From assembly GCA_963971425.1 (NCBI GenBank), contig OZ020515.1:19960637-20024636 (forward strand): a DNA stretch of 64,000 bases. Reading direction: 5' to 3'. How positions within the stretch are numbered: the stretch's first letter is position 1; every line of letters starts with the position of its first letter. Source of the DNA: Bryoerythrophyllum caledonicum (lineage: Eukaryota > Streptophyta > Bryopsida > Pottiales > Pottiaceae). Both the position numbers and the translations under genes were made by a program. The notes under the pieces were generated by a model, which ran no database searches, was not told where the DNA came from, and saw only the letters and a program-made list of their open reading frames with translations. This document shows positions 10,096 to 23,526 of this stretch, piece by piece.

Positions 10096-12750
10096 CTTCC
10101 GTACTTCCCTTTGCGTTACTGCATTCTTGCACAGCAGACTTCCGTGTCAATCATGAGTCGTAGAAAGCAACAGCATCTAAACTTAAAAACAATTTTCTCC
10201 TGTTATTAACTAAAGAATAAAAGACACAAATAAATCTCCTACCTCCAGCCACGGAAAGAGCAACATCCCCAAGCACCAAAAATCCCGAATCTCAACCTTT
10301 TTACTCTCTTCGAGATTCTAAACGTCGCAATCCGAAAGCTCGGCCATTCAGCAGAAACCTGGGCGAGTCCCGACACTGCAGATCAGTAAATCGGGTGCCT
10401 ACTACGTCGATGCAGTCCTTCCGCCACAATATACCCTATCAGCCAGTTTCTGCCAAGTCGGCAATATCACGTTTCCGAATCCAGGTTAGAGCCTTTCAAG
10501 CCAGGAATTGATTCGCGGCGAGTCCTGACATCATAAACGCCAATCACATGAGTTTGCGATGGCCATACAACTAAGCCCAAACTAACTACATGAAGAGACA
10601 TTGAATTGTGAGTTCCTAGATACTGCAAAAAGATCGAGTAGCAGAACTTACGCTAAGTTTATCCACGCCAGAATCCTTTAGGCAGCCAACAAGATACTCT
10701 AGTCCACACTGCACATGTCAAACAAGCAGTTAATGCATGTGGCTAACTTACCACGCCTCAAGAGTTTTGAAATTATCTGTAGCTAAAGAACTCAAGGAAA
10801 AACATCTTCCTACAAAGAAGCAGAAAAGAACCGCCACTTACTTTCAGACTGCACAATCCCCAATAATAACAGGAGCTTGAGAATGAGGTGCGCAACAGCC
10901 TTGGTCATTTGTATACGCAACGTTAGACATTCCACCTATGTCATTGCCTGAGAGATTTCCATCCATCAATTACAGCTCTGAAATGCCCTCAAAGAAACTA
11001 TGACTTTCCATTACTTCACAATCGAACAAGATATGCTCACAACATACAGGTCGGCCGATACCTCCACACTCACATCAGAACCTAGGAAACACCAACACAA
11101 TCACCATTTCATGAAAATAAGACAAGAAACTAATCCACAAGTTCGGGAGAAAGAGCTAAGAGCAGGACATTAATTACAAGCCATAACGATTCACATTCGA
11201 GCAAATCCACAGGTCCACTCTTTGCCAATCCAAGTGTACACACGATTAGAATACCTTCAGAGGCCGACCACTATAATGGAAAGACACAACCACGAATTGG
11301 AGCTGGGGGGGAATACTGACGAGCTGAGCCTGTGACTTCACCACATGAAATACAATACTTCTACACACAATACTTCAAAAGAGGATGCTTGCTAGCATCT
11401 TGTTCGTCAAGTGTTCCGAAAGATATACTAGAGATTTTACCCTAACTCCCCCGAAATAATGGCTAACTCGACGCTTAACTCGCTCTAGAACGCTGGGGCT
11501 GAAACCCTCGGGACTAGAATCCTGCTAGAATCCATAGTTCAGCACAGCAACACTGTATGAGTTCGTCGGGATGATTGATGCGATGCCGTCTCAACGAACA
11601 GAAGCGAGTAACACTGTCCAATCACTCCTAAAATGTTAGATGACATTTCCGTTTGCGTATTCAAAAAATAATCGAACCCTAAAATGTAGGACATCACAAT
11701 TGGATGTTCACGGGCTCTAACTCACTACACACTCGAACAGTAAAAGCAATCCTGAACTTTAATATTTTAAAGAGAACAGCATCCATGAGTAATTAGATTC
11801 GGATAATTCGATATGCACGGATTGTATCGTCCGGGCACATCCCGAAAAACAGAATGGGTGAACCTCTTCAACATCCCTCTCTACGAAGCAACACATATCC
11901 AGCCAACGGCTTCAAGAATCCGAAGAGAACCCAGCGCCGTCTGTCTAGCTTCTACTGGACGGCCATCAGCGAAAATCCCATCCGGCCTCTCGCTGAATCC
12001 GCTCCAGAGATACTTAAAAGCGTCACGAAAATCAAATTAACTCTACACATGTGCCTTGGGGCTGAAGGAAGACCCCGACACGATAGCGGACTAGCGAGGT
12101 CCTCGCATCCATCCAATGCACAAAGTCTTCCAAAATCCACAACCAGAAATCACATAAAAACAAGCTCACAACATCCAGACCTCGCAAATTCCAATCTCAC
12201 TCGAATTGCAGTGAAATTCGAAATTCCTCAAATCCACGCAAAGAAAAACCGGAATCCCACGCTACTACAATCCATCAACCATCACTCTCGCTCCACACAC
12301 ACGCCACCGCCAAAATTCTCGAAAAGATTCCCGGACCCGAATCCCTACGCCCGGATCCCGCGGCCACCGCCACGAAACCCTACGCAACGCCCTAGCGAAA
12401 TCACATCGCCGCCGAAATCACTCACTCAAACCCTCCCCCGCCATAACCTAACCCTGACGCAACGCCAGAACCTCGTTGAAACCTCCTCGTCTCCGTGAGA
12501 GCGAAAATGGCCGAGATCTACTCACCTCATCCTGCAAAGACAGACGCCGCCTCCTCCTCCGAGAGCACCACTCCCTCCGCTGGCGATGGCGGACTCCTCC
12601 TTCTCCTCGAGGGTTCGACGCGAAGCCAGGCTGTGCTCCTCACATCGCATCCCTTGTCTCCTCTTCAGACAATTAATCCGGTTCGCTTCTGTTGCTGGCA
12701 CGCGAATCCGTCACTGAGAGCCCAAACCTGGCATTCGCGGGGAGGGGGAC
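10096..12750 (-). promoter_or_regulatory. Probable 5' leader and promoter region of MAPKKK copy 1
   Basis: No long reading frame is convincing on either strand. On the minus strand several strong splice-donor strings occur (GTAAGT-type near 10650, 10755 and 10839; GTGAGT at about 12518), and acceptor-like pyrimidine/CAG sites exist. A spliced leader or extra 5' exons starting near 12500-12740 is therefore likely. A small minus-strand frame near 10915 encodes a hydrophobic, signal-peptide-like start, but I could not join it to further exons. The exact transcript structure is unresolved. Confidence 0.45.
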
Positions 12751-13339
12751 ATGTCTTCGGCTCGAATGTACGCGGGTGCAATTATTGGGGCGGGTTTATG
12801 GGAGGTGGTGGGTTTAGGTCGCCAGCTGCGTGTTGGGATTTCCCTTGCGTGTTCCCATGGGCGATGATTCTGTTCCCACTGGGTTGTGTGAGTTGGCCAC
12901 TGGGAACGTACATTCGGGTACCGTTTTTCTGTCGCTTGCTTCTTATATTTTTATTGTTTTTCTAATACTTAAATTATTATTCTTCTTCTTGAGTCAGGCG
13001 GTGGGGAAATTCAATTGGGTGCATAATGGAATTATTTTGTAAAGTCACCCAAAGTTTGAACATCATATTCTCGGGTCACTTAAGGCACCTAGCTACAGAA
13101 ATCATTATTTATAAATCCATTTCAAAAAAAATTGGAGACGATCAGTATCATGTAGGTATTACATGGGTATCACCTTGGTACTACCTGGGTATCACCTATG
13201 CATTACCCGGGTATCATAGAGACTAATGTCTGGAATTCTAAAAATAATTTGAACATTCTCCATTGTGAATCAAATTATGTCTAAAACTTACCCGCACGCA
13301 CGGTAAGATACCTCTCTTTTTGAACTGAAGTAACCCTTG
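12751..13339. other. Unit 1 end with short tandem repeat
   Basis: No gene is supported. At 13146-13215 a short tandem repeat of GGTATCACC and GGTACTACCT blocks occurs; unit 2 (27675-27765) has one extra copy. Confidence 0.5.
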
Positions 13340-15046
13340 ACAGGCCACGATAGAGTTTTCAAAAATTATGTGCAAAGATTATTATACCCGAGGATCAGAT
13401 TTGGAAAAAGAATTGATTAAAATATAGCTACAAGAATATTTAGAAATTATTTTTCGTAGAAGAATATTTGTATGCTGGAAAAATCTCCTTTTAGATCACT
13501 AACTAAATTTGGCAGTTTAGTGCTAAATCCAACCCTTCAATATGTTTTTATTATTAGTGTTATTGTGAAATATTTTTTAAAAAATTGTAAAATCAACTTC
13601 CGACCATGGGATCTTATTGAATATTGCTAGAAAAACATGCCAAATTTATAGAATGATTGGTATATCGATTGGAAGATTGTATCATTTAAGGCAAGTTAAA
13701 TGGTATTTTTACACCTAATATTTCTAGTTCATTACACTGTATTCCCTTCATGAGATTCAACTTTCAAACTCTACAGAGTTGCAATTCTTTACCATCACAA
13801 TCTACACAATGTATGGTGCTTGTCTTACAAACTTATGTATATTAAAGGTGCATGCTATATTCAAAACAATCTTGCAACAAGAAGGTATTTGCAATCAAAT
13901 AAAGTACAATTCGTTTTTTTGTGATCTTCATCATATATAAATTGTCATACAACTTCAACATATAGAATTTATGAATACTCAAGAAGGTTATGTTGATTAT
14001 TTGTGTACAAAACCTCAAAGTTATCTAAGAAACAATGTAAAATTGTCCTGATTGCCCCCCTCCAAAGAAACTACTTTGGGCAACATATTACACTTTCCAT
14101 CAAAGGTCCAGTGCATACAAAATTTGTAATCCAACAAAGTTCTTACACATATCCCTTCTATGGTTTAAAAAGCTAAAAAAAATTCTTGTATATGGTCATC
14201 ACATGAACCTAACAAGATTCTTAAGAATCTAATAGTGGACATTAAGTCTTTAAAAATCAATTGCAACACAATTCTTTGATCATTTATTTTTTGAATTTAT
14301 ATTTTGATAAACCTACTATTGTGCTATAGTTCTGTATAGACTGCATAGACAAACTAAAGTGGGAATTTTTAATTATTTTATGGAGGTGAAAAGTTCTTGA
14401 CATTGTCGCACCAAAATCACAGGAAACCACCATTTTCAATGCATATAATATTTTATGTTGGATTGTGAAAGCTCACACATTGAATTTGGTATAATGGAAC
14501 TTGTACTAGCTGTTATGTTTTTTAGGTTGGAGCAACTTGGGCATTATTTTCAAATTTTGTAAGGAATCAATGGCTCTTCTAAAAAAATTTAAAATTTGAG
14601 TTGGCCTTTTTTACAAAAACCAAAGAAAATTATGGCAACCAGGTTGTAGTTTTTGGTGCCTGAAAGTGGCGATATTCAATGAAAAGTTCTGGCTACAAGA
14701 ATTCATGTGTACTAGTCCTGTTTAAGCAAGAAACATTTGTAGGAGAGAAAATTTTGGCGACAAACATTGGAAGTTGGAACCATATGCAAAATCTTACAAC
14801 AGAAGTATGGCAATGCTCTCAGCAGAAGCACGACAAAGGTAAGCCTCCCCATAACCAACTAAAACCCATAGCCAACGCCTATAAAATTGGAGTATATCCA
14901 ACCCTCTTCCATCCCATTACCACCAATCTGAGCTCCAAATCGAGGTTCGCTATTAGTCAAGACCCTTACTTTTGATTGTTGGTTATTCGGGGTATCTATT
15001 GTTGGCCATCCACTAAACATGGCTGCACACTTTGAAAATTCAGAAC

Positions 15047-15418
15047 TACCGTAGGTGAACCTCTGGTCCGGCATAAATTAATTAGAAAAGCCCAGACCGA
15101 ATTAAGTGGAAAATAATTTGTTGAAAATGCCGAAATTGTAAAAAATGTATATTTGCAGATTTCGGTACATGGATAGACATCAAAGGGGGTTAAGGCTTGG
15201 GAAGGGCTTCATCCATGGCATTTCATGCATAAATACTTGGGTTTGGAATCCCAAGGTCTAGAGTTCAATCCCCATGGGTGCCTAAGCAAGCCAAATATAA
15301 TAGTCTTTGATTTCTTGCCAAAAATAACATTATTGTTATTTTGAATGCCGCATGTCATTTTTTCACTTCAATTAATTATTCGGCATTAAGGTGCCGAACC
15401 AGAGGTTCACCTACAGTA
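15047..15418. mobile_element. MITE-like element, unit 2 copy
   Basis: This is the duplicate of the element at 1705-2076, with the same inverted repeats and the same extra direct copy of the right end (to about 15504). It was copied with the segment and is not an independent insertion. Confidence 0.55.
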
Positions 15419-15931
15419 ATTCGGTTTTCATTGAAAAAATATGAAATCTCACTTTAATTAATTATTCGGCATCAAGGTGTCGAACCAGAGGTTCACCTAC
15501 AGTAATTTAGTTTTCATCAAAAAAGTATGAAATCACTTAAGTTGGAATTGTAATTCTATTGGCTATCACTGAAAAATAATAGTATAATTATCTACTCTCT
15601 CCATTTATGCTCATTCCTCAACTTGTCGGTTTTAGATGGCATTACCTTAGCTCTTAACAAATCCACAACAAAACTCACAAAATTAAATTCACATATAGCT
15701 CATTTGACATTTGTAGTCGTTACTTTTTGAGTTTGATGTTATTTTTGCGGATTGAGATAAAATCGGTCATGTAGGTCAACTTGAACTCGTTTTGATATGA
15801 TAATGTGAATCAAGGAGATAGTTAATATGGTTTAGGTTGTTAGAATTACAAAGACCATTAGGATAAATTTGAGACATGAAGAGGCATAAAGCTATATCTA
15901 CCTAGGACTATAAAAAAGAAGTCTAAAGAAG

Positions 15932-16068
15932 TCTGGTCTCCATCGGAGAGTGGCGTGAATATAGTGTTTGCTCATTCTATTCACTAAGTCTATGGCCACG
16001 GGACATAGGGTAGTATAATATAAATACTCCCTCTTTCAAGTGTAAACACTTTTCTACACTAAGTGCTT
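15932..16068 (-). mobile_element. Old SINE/LINE 3' tail fragment, unit 2
   Basis: This is the segmental copy of the fragment at 2590-2726 and is almost identical to it. Confidence 0.7.
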
Positions 16069-17140
16069 CCCTACACTATTAGGATGATGATAACTTAAGA
16101 GAACAAACACTACACACTTAGAACATAGCAAGCACATCATACAATGCTAGTCATAGTCTTAGAAGTAAATCTATTTTATCATTGTTGCAAATAGTGTTAA
16201 TTATAGAACTTAATATTGCTGGTAATAGTGGTTGCATTGAGATTTTCAACGGATTACTTTAGCATGTTATCAACTCCATTGGTCTAATAAATTAGATATG
16301 AATCACAAGTCTATATTTGTTTGATGTGGTTTGTGAATAATACTTTGATTGGCTAGATGCACACACATCTAATTGATAAATATGTCTCAATTTACTGTAT
16401 TGAGTTGATATAATTTGAGTCAGAGAAAACATTAAGAGCAAACAGAGAGAAAGAATGAGTTGATTAGATGATGAATTGAGTCAATGTCTAAAGTCCAATA
16501 GAAGTCTAGGTTTGTCAGGAATACACCTGTGACTATCTACTAGATATTGTTAAGTTAATTGCAGAGATGATGATCTTACAATAACAATGACGTGAACCAA
16601 TATCTATTTTGGTATTGTTGTGATTACCAACAAAAGAAAGATGTTGGAGCGCACAAACCAATTTGAATATGAAATGGTATCATAGATTGAATGATAGTAT
16701 AGATGAATAATTAAGTGTGATCTATTGGATATTATGTACATGGCCTGTAATATCAAATACCGTACTTTAGGGGCAGCTTCGTCACCCCTCCGTCGAATAA
16801 TTAATTAATTTCAAATTTTAATGTCCGGCAATAAAAAAAAGTAATTTTTTAAGATTCGACTTTTTGAGGAAATAAATAACTATAAGTTCGACTTTCATCC
16901 ACAATTGATGAAGTTTCATTGAATGCTTGTTATTTCATCATCTTGTTTTGAAAGTGGCAACCGCCCTTTCATTTATCTTATCCTAAACGTTCACTAACCT
17001 TTGTTTAACCAACCCTAATCTCATTGTTTATCATGGGGGTTTGCTTGTGCAAGTGGTAGTTTGTCAAGGTGCTTCTGAGAGCTTTGTAACATTGTACTCG
17101 ACTTTGTTAGAACTTGTTAAGTTTAGGGTCTTGGTATTGC

Positions 17141-18940
17141 ATGATTGAGAACATGGCTAAGCAACAACTTTTGAGGAGTATGTTCACTATTATAGACAAA
17201 GTAGAAATGGAAGATAGGGTCGAACGTGACTTTGCACAGCTCCAGGTCAAGATGGACATGGAGCGATCTATGAAGAAAGAAGTTCAAAAGCGTCCACTGG
17301 GTAGGCCCAAGATGCAAATCGAAGTTGTACTTCTTCCAATCAAAGAGGAGAAACCTAATGCAACACCAAGGACCACAAAGGCTAGGGGACCATACAAAAA
17401 CTGGTTCGTACCATCTCTCTGGGATCCTATTTACGCAGCTGTAACACATCATAGGAGTCTTGGTCTTGCTTTAAGATATTTGCAAGTGAAGTACAAGTCA
17501 CCCGGACAAAACAAGAGTGTTTATGATGATTTGACTAGAGGTTCTTTAGGAGAGTGGTTCACTAAGACAGGGGAACTAAAAGATGGCACAAAACAAGCAA
17601 TCTTCAAGGAAACAACAGCTTATACTTGTGGAGCTCAACATGCATATGTTTTATCTAAACATCATGAATTAGAGGAGGAGATTATCACTTTGTTGAAGGC
17701 ACATCGTGAGGCACGTCAACCTCTCTTTGCATCTTCTGTAAGGAACTTAATTCGAACCCTCATTCAGAAGAGAGAGCCTAGCCTCCTATATTTCGAAAGT
17801 CAAAGTGGATTTAGGGTTTCTTTAGAATGGACACGAGATTTTGTAAGAACCAACTTAGATTGGAGCTTTAGAAAAGGTACAGGAACAACTAGAAAGCTAC
17901 CAAAAGATTGGGAGCAACAAGGTCTGCGAATGGCACAACGACTGGCGTACCTTGTCAAAGCTCATTCAATCCCACCTCAGTTGGTCATCAATACAGATCA
18001 AACGGGGATACATCTAGTACCAACAGGAGGTGCTCGCACTTGGGCAGAAAAGGGCTCTAAACATGTTCAAGTCCTTGGTATGGAGGACAAAAGGCAGATC
18101 ACTACTTCATTATCCTCTTCAGCTGCAGGAGACTTGTTACCTCTTCAAATTGTATTTACAGGATCTACAAAGAGATGTCTGCCTCCTCGAAATGTTGGTC
18201 GCCAAGTGTGTGAAGAAGCTGGTTGGAACTTGACATTCTCTAGCAATCATTGGAGCAATTTAACAACTTGCAAACAATTTGTTGAAGAAATTCTACAGCC
18301 CTACAGAAGAAAACAAGTGCAAGAGATGGAGTTAGATGCAGAATCAAAGTTGATTTGGATTTTAGACTGCTGGAGTGTCCATATCTCGAAGGAATTTATC
18401 TCTTAATTGAAGGAGACACATGGAGAGATCCTACTCATCTTTGTTCCCGCAAATAGTACAAGCGTTTTACAACCTGCAGATGTTATCTTACAGTGTCCAT
18501 TCAAGCATGGTCTCAGACAACAATTTGACCAATATACAAGCGAGAACATTGGCAAGCAGATCGATGAGAGGGAACTACATGATGTGAAGTTGGATACCAA
18601 GATGTCGGTGGTGAAGCCTTTGATCTACAGCTGGTTATATCATGCATGGCAACACATCAACAAACCAACCATGATAAAGAAATGATGGTCCATGTGTGGC
18701 TTAGATCAAGCATTCCAAAATGCATTTCAGACATCAGCAATGGAGGAGCACATGAAGAACTCTTTGTTCAAAGAAGTGTTGGATATAGAACAGGAATCCG
18801 AGGAAAAAGAGGATGAAACAGATCCAGATAAGAGTGTTCAAGCTATAATGGAGAAAAACTTGACTCTTGTTGCAAATGTCACAACAAAAAACATAAGATC
18901 TACTGTTTCAACCATGAAAGATCACGCCAGAAAAAGGTAA
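17141..18940 (+). pseudogene. Pogo-like DDE transposase, broken (unit 2)
   Basis: This is the better-preserved copy: one open frame covers the basic N-terminus, both early catalytic aspartates and most of the DDE core up to 18403. Stops at 18404-18406 (before the third Asp region) and 18683-18685 are shared with unit 1, so the transposase was dead before the segment duplicated. The Trp codon at the position of unit 1's first stop is intact. A GTAAGT donor follows the last codons, and the downstream putative intron carries the CACTA insertion. Confidence 0.85.
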
Positions 18941-19073
18941 GTTCCTTCCTACAAATACCTAGGGAAAAAGATTGATTTTAGATCTCAAATGTTGAAATGC
19001 AAAATGTTCTAATCAATATGAAGAAGGTTAGATTTGTAGTTCTTACCAACACTAATATCCTAGTCCTTTTCAA

Positions 19074-20444
19074 CACTGTAAGAAACCCGTGATTTTTGTG
19101 ACGTTAGCTGTGATCAAGTGTGTTTTTCAAAACATGTTTTTGTGAACGGGTTGAGCCTTGGGCTCTCGGATTCTGGTGGATGTTGCACCAAACATGGAAA
19201 AATTGGCCGAAAAACGCAGAGATGTTAGCATAAACGTATTTGTTTTGCGGGACGTCCTAGTGAACATAGTCATGTTTTAGACAACGTCCTCAGAAATGTG
19301 ACAATGCCACGTCGACAGGGGGGTTTAGCTTCACTGTGAGTAACTTCGAGATTGTTACTGCAACCTCCCGTAAAACACTGCCCAACGGGTAAAACACAAT
19401 GGAGATGGGCTGACCCCTACAAAAATAAAAATGTGGTTGTCGTTACTGACGTCACAAAAAACGTGGATGTCCTTACTAACATCACAAAAAACATGTTTGA
19501 GCCACGTAGGGAAGGTAGAAATTGGATTCTTTTTTAAATGTTTGTGCCATGTAGACAAGGTTGAAATCAGCTGCCACGTAGGCAAAGAGGATGTTGGAAC
19601 AGACGTCTGGATGGACGTCTACTGTGACATTTTAATGTTTATGCTAACACGAGGCTAACACCATGACAAATCCAATAATCCCATATGGATTGTCACCACT
19701 TGTGCATCCCATTGTATATATATGTAAGGCCTTCTCTCCTATCTCATCACACTTGAATCAAGAGTGATTCACTTTCATCCATCTATTTGGATGAATTTGA
19801 ATTACCCTTGAAACTTAAAGTGATACGGTACTTTTTGATGACATGGCGCTTCTTTTTGGTGACATGGCACTTGCTTTTGCTGACTTGGTGCTTGCTTTTG
19901 CTGACCTCCATCTCAACAAACGTCACAGAAAACGTCATAATGAACGTCACAGAAAACATACCGTGTTAGAAATGACGTCCCAATTTACACTGTCCACAAT
20001 TAATTATTGCATTAAACTATGCTGATTGGACATGCCACGTCATATTTCAAAAAGTGACACGTCATATTTTAAAGGTGCCACGCCATAAAATGGCGGGTCC
20101 ACGTATGCAAGCCTAGTCACAATCATATGCCACGTCATGCGCCACATCATGGGCCACATTACCAAGGGCCTGGATGAAAAAGTTGGGGATGTGGCACTGC
20201 CCGTCCATGTGGCGATGACGTGGACGCGACGTGGCAGCCACATGGCAGATTTTTAACACCTTCAACCCCCAAGTTTTTGTGACGTTTTAAAAAACGTGGG
20301 CCTGTTTTTTGAGATTTTGGCATGTTTTTCGCATGTCAATTATAACGGATTTATTTGGACGTCAACGTTGACGTGCCGGATGCTGCACAAAACATAATTG
20401 CACGTTAGTTGCCCTGTCACAAAAAACACGGGTTTCTTATAGTG
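19074..20444. mobile_element. Non-autonomous CACTA (CMC/EnSpm) element
   Basis: The ends read CACTGTAAGAAACCCGTG and, in reverse complement, CACTATAAGAAACCCGTG, the diagnostic CACTA terminus. A 3-bp CAA target duplication flanks it (19071-19073 and 20445-20447). Unit 1 has the empty site at about 5731-5737, with a single CAA. The element is 1371 bp with no transposase. The interior is dense in subterminal-type motifs around ACGTC/CACGT in both orientations (for example 19430-19500 and 20030-20240), as expected for transposase-binding repeats. It inserted after units 1 and 2 duplicated. Confidence 0.93.
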
Positions 20445-23031
20445 CAACCAGAACCCTGCAAGCAAACGACAAACAAAACACTCAGCAAAGCGTGCAAGAA
20501 AAGAGACCAAGAGCAGAAAATCAAAGACTGAATGCTGGAGGAATGGAGAACAACCGTTAAGGAGGAGCCTACAGGTACTTCACGAACTGGTTTGTGACAT
20601 TTGCAACAAGAGTCAAGTTTGACATGCAATAATGTTGTTCGATGAGTGTTTTGATTGTCGTTTGCTGAGTGTTTTGTTCAACATTTTGCATTTCAACATT
20701 TCAACAGTTTGACATGCAACATGTTGAAATAAAAAATGTTTTAATCAACACAGACTTCACGAACCCTGCAGGCAAACGACGTGGGGAAGTCAGCAGAAAA
20801 ACAAAACTAAAAACAAAGGCGACTCACAGAATTGCTTGGGAATGTGCAGGTGCAGTCGGTCTTACAACAACGGCGTTACTTGCGTTACGGCGGCGACCTC
20901 CAACCCGACGACGCCGAGGAAGAAGCACGACTCGGACCCCACTTGATCAAAACGGCACCAAGCTTTTGCGAACCTCTGACTTTTCTAACCCTAGCGCACC
21001 TCTAATTTCTCTAACCGTTGATAGAGGCAGACTCGCACCCCAACGGCGAAGGACTAATGATTCCCGGCAGGTACCCGATAATTGTCAGCACCAGACAGAT
21101 GCAAAACTCCGACTGCAGGCGCCATTGGAACAAAAACAAGATGTCAAAACGAGCTTTCAACAACCAAAACAATCATGTGTGAGTGCATACAGTGCTTTTT
21201 ACTTGAAATAATTTGCTACCTAACAAATGCTCCAAGCCTGGGATCCAATCGCTCACATTCACTTCTGACTTCTCTAACCGCCGTTGATAGAGGCGGATCA
21301 GGACGAGCAAGCTGCCAAGGATGCCGAGGTGGAGTACGATTGGCAGCAGGAGTGGTACCCCATGTACTTGGCCTTGTAGATGCCGAAAGCTGCGCCGCTA
21401 GGGTCTGAGTCCTGCTGGGTCCGAGTCTGCTAAAAGCTACGCCGCTGGGGTGCGAGTCTACCGAAAGCTGCGCCGCTGGAGTCCGCCTTCCTCCGCTACG
21501 ACTACCACCCACAACTTCTGCTTCCAGCCCACCCTAAACCCTGATTCATCTGCTCACTAGACTGCGCTCCAATTACCCATTGCCTCCTCAACCCAAGCCC
21601 AGGAGCTCCCACACGATCGCAACTCCACAACGGCCGGTCAGCTTTATGTGGTCAGTGCCACGCGTCCCTCGTGCTAAAGATGGGTTTGACTTGTGCATGC
21701 AAGGGGCTCGTGAGGGATTAATCTCGTCACTGCTAGCCTTGTGCTCCATGATGGATGCCTATTATTCAGTATGCAAGGGGCTCGTGAGGAACTAGTGGAC
21801 TTCATGAGATCACTCTAAACATTTTTAATATATTTGATTTTCGGTTAATGCGTTGGATTTCAAGATATTTCGTCATTCATCTAAATTTATTTCATGGTTT
21901 TCCAGCAAATTGATAGCGTAATTTCTTTTTAAATCCGACATTCTTATTTGGAATTATTTTTTGCCAAAGCTGCCCCTATAGTACGGTAGATGATTAATTT
22001 GATGGCAAAATTATTGTAGAAACCAATGTCTACTTGAAGGTATCTTAGTTGGTTTAGTTCTAATCAACCTTAATCCAATAGAAGATTGCACGTAGAGGTG
22101 ACAACTACATCCATTTAAAAATAGAACTGAAGTCATCGTAATAAATTCACTTGTGGAGGTCCATAAGCTGTAATTAAGACGTGCTACTTGTGGAGATGAT
22201 TTTAATAGGATGTTGAGATAGATGTGATGGATGTTGGAGTAAAGCTTAATAGGGAGTATTGCATGAGCCAAGTGATTGAACTCTAATTTTAATGAAGCAT
22301 TTTAATGTGAACCAATTTGTAATGTAGATTTGAAGTTAATGAACATGCAATTGTTGTGACTATCAAGTTGATACTTGTACATCAAATGGACATTAAGGAG
22401 CATACAAAGTTGGAGTTGCAAAATTGCATATTCGAGTTGTGGAGATTGAAATTACAAGTTTTGAGGTGAGATTATATTTTTTGAGATTGTAGAACTAGGG
22501 TGATGGCTGAGGAGTAGCACCACAAAACCTGGTGAGGAGAGGCTTGGTGTTAGTCACATTTGCATCATGTTTATAGTGAGAGTTGTTGGGACTCACCACC
22601 AACCCCGAACATGTTCGCTTCTATAATAATTGATGTTTCTAGTGGCATTAAGTGTTGGAGAGGGGTTTTAGATCCAGATTTAGATTATGAATTGCACAAA
22701 GAGAAGTTTTGGATCTCATACGAGGAGGAAAGGAAAATTTGATGCGAGCACCTTGTGTTGGACCATAATCTACTAGATCCAAATCAAACTTGCACATCTT
22801 CTAGATCTAGATCAAGTGTTGGCAGTTGTCTAGAAACATCCATACCAACGCCGTACCAACGCCTCTCTAAGACTAGCAAAGCAATAGTAGATGGACAACA
22901 ACTACAGCAACAAGCAAGAGATGCAAGCGGTGCCTCACCATCAGCACCAACCAAAACTCAAGCAATCACCATCAGCACCGACCAAAACTCAAGCAATCAC
23001 CATCAGCACCAACCAAAACTCAAGCAAACAA

Positions 23032-23388
23032 CATGCTCCACTAAATAAAAAAAATTTACTCACCCTTTGAAAGAGATAAAATATTTGGCTCCTAAGGAAA
23101 GGCCTTTGTCCATAAATGGGCCGGTAAAGGTATAGCTCACCCCCACAATGAGGAAACTCAACAAGCACTACATTGGGCCCGACTTGCTGCTAAAAACGCC
23201 CCACAACACATATCTACACTCATTATCACACAAGACAAAAATTGATACCAAAACGCTAATCCACAGTCAAGCCCATTTGCAGACTCCCACATCATTGTAA
23301 TATTTGAAGTAGACTCAATCCCATTCAAAAAACCTAACCCACCTACTACCCCAAATGACGGTAAAACCCCCAATTCTCATTCCCGTGG
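23032..23388 (+). mobile_element. Internal LINE ORF fragment, unit 2
   Basis: This is the segmental copy of 8344-8700, nearly identical and in the same position relative to the kinase gene. Confidence 0.8.
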
Positions 23389-23526
23389 GTCTAGACGTTG
23401 AATCAACACCATTGACCTCGAATGAAGACGATCGAAGAGTCTCCCCAGCAATTTTGAAATCCGGGATGGACTAGGGGGCCCATAGTTGTGGCTTGCCGAG
23501 CTAACGTTAGATGAAACATCGATAGT

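Larger units (their letters stand above)
1..13339. repeat. Tandem segmental duplication, unit 1
   Basis: The sequence from position 1 matches again from about 13340 and from 27891, nearly base for base over long stretches. The unit junctions fall at the same place, just before the GGCCACGA block at 4, 13343 and 27894. Unit 1 carries a MITE, a SINE/LINE tail, a pogo element, a LINE fragment and a MAPKKK gene. The window opens exactly at a unit boundary, so further units may lie to the left. A direct tandem duplication by unequal exchange is the simplest reading. An assembly artefact is unlikely because the units differ by many substitutions and by whole insertions. Confidence 0.9.
16760..21986 (+). 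mobile_element. Pogo-like DNA transposon, unit 2 (contains CACTA insertion)
   Basis: This is the unit 2 copy of the pogo element, with the same inverted repeats and TA duplication (16758-16759 and 21987-21988). Its right end (GTACGG before TA) keeps the left-type terminus better than unit 1 does. It is longer because a CACTA element sits at 19074-20444. The right-hand half again has GC-rich non-transposase sequence. Confidence 0.9.

Noticed and set aside
10840-10940. A secreted-protein gene on the minus strand upstream of the kinase
   Set aside because: A signal-peptide-like start (MTKAVAHLILKLLLLLGIVQ) exists, but no combination of nearby splice sites gave a continuous frame, so it is left as part of the leader region.
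12507-12965. A plus-strand Ser/Leu-rich protein at the end of unit 1
   Set aside because: No domain, frame length typical of chance in GC-rich DNA, and the same DNA has a better minus-strand splice-donor interpretation as kinase leader.
19352-20243. Small frames inside the CACTA element
   Set aside because: They are made of the element's ACGT-rich repeats and encode no transposase motif.
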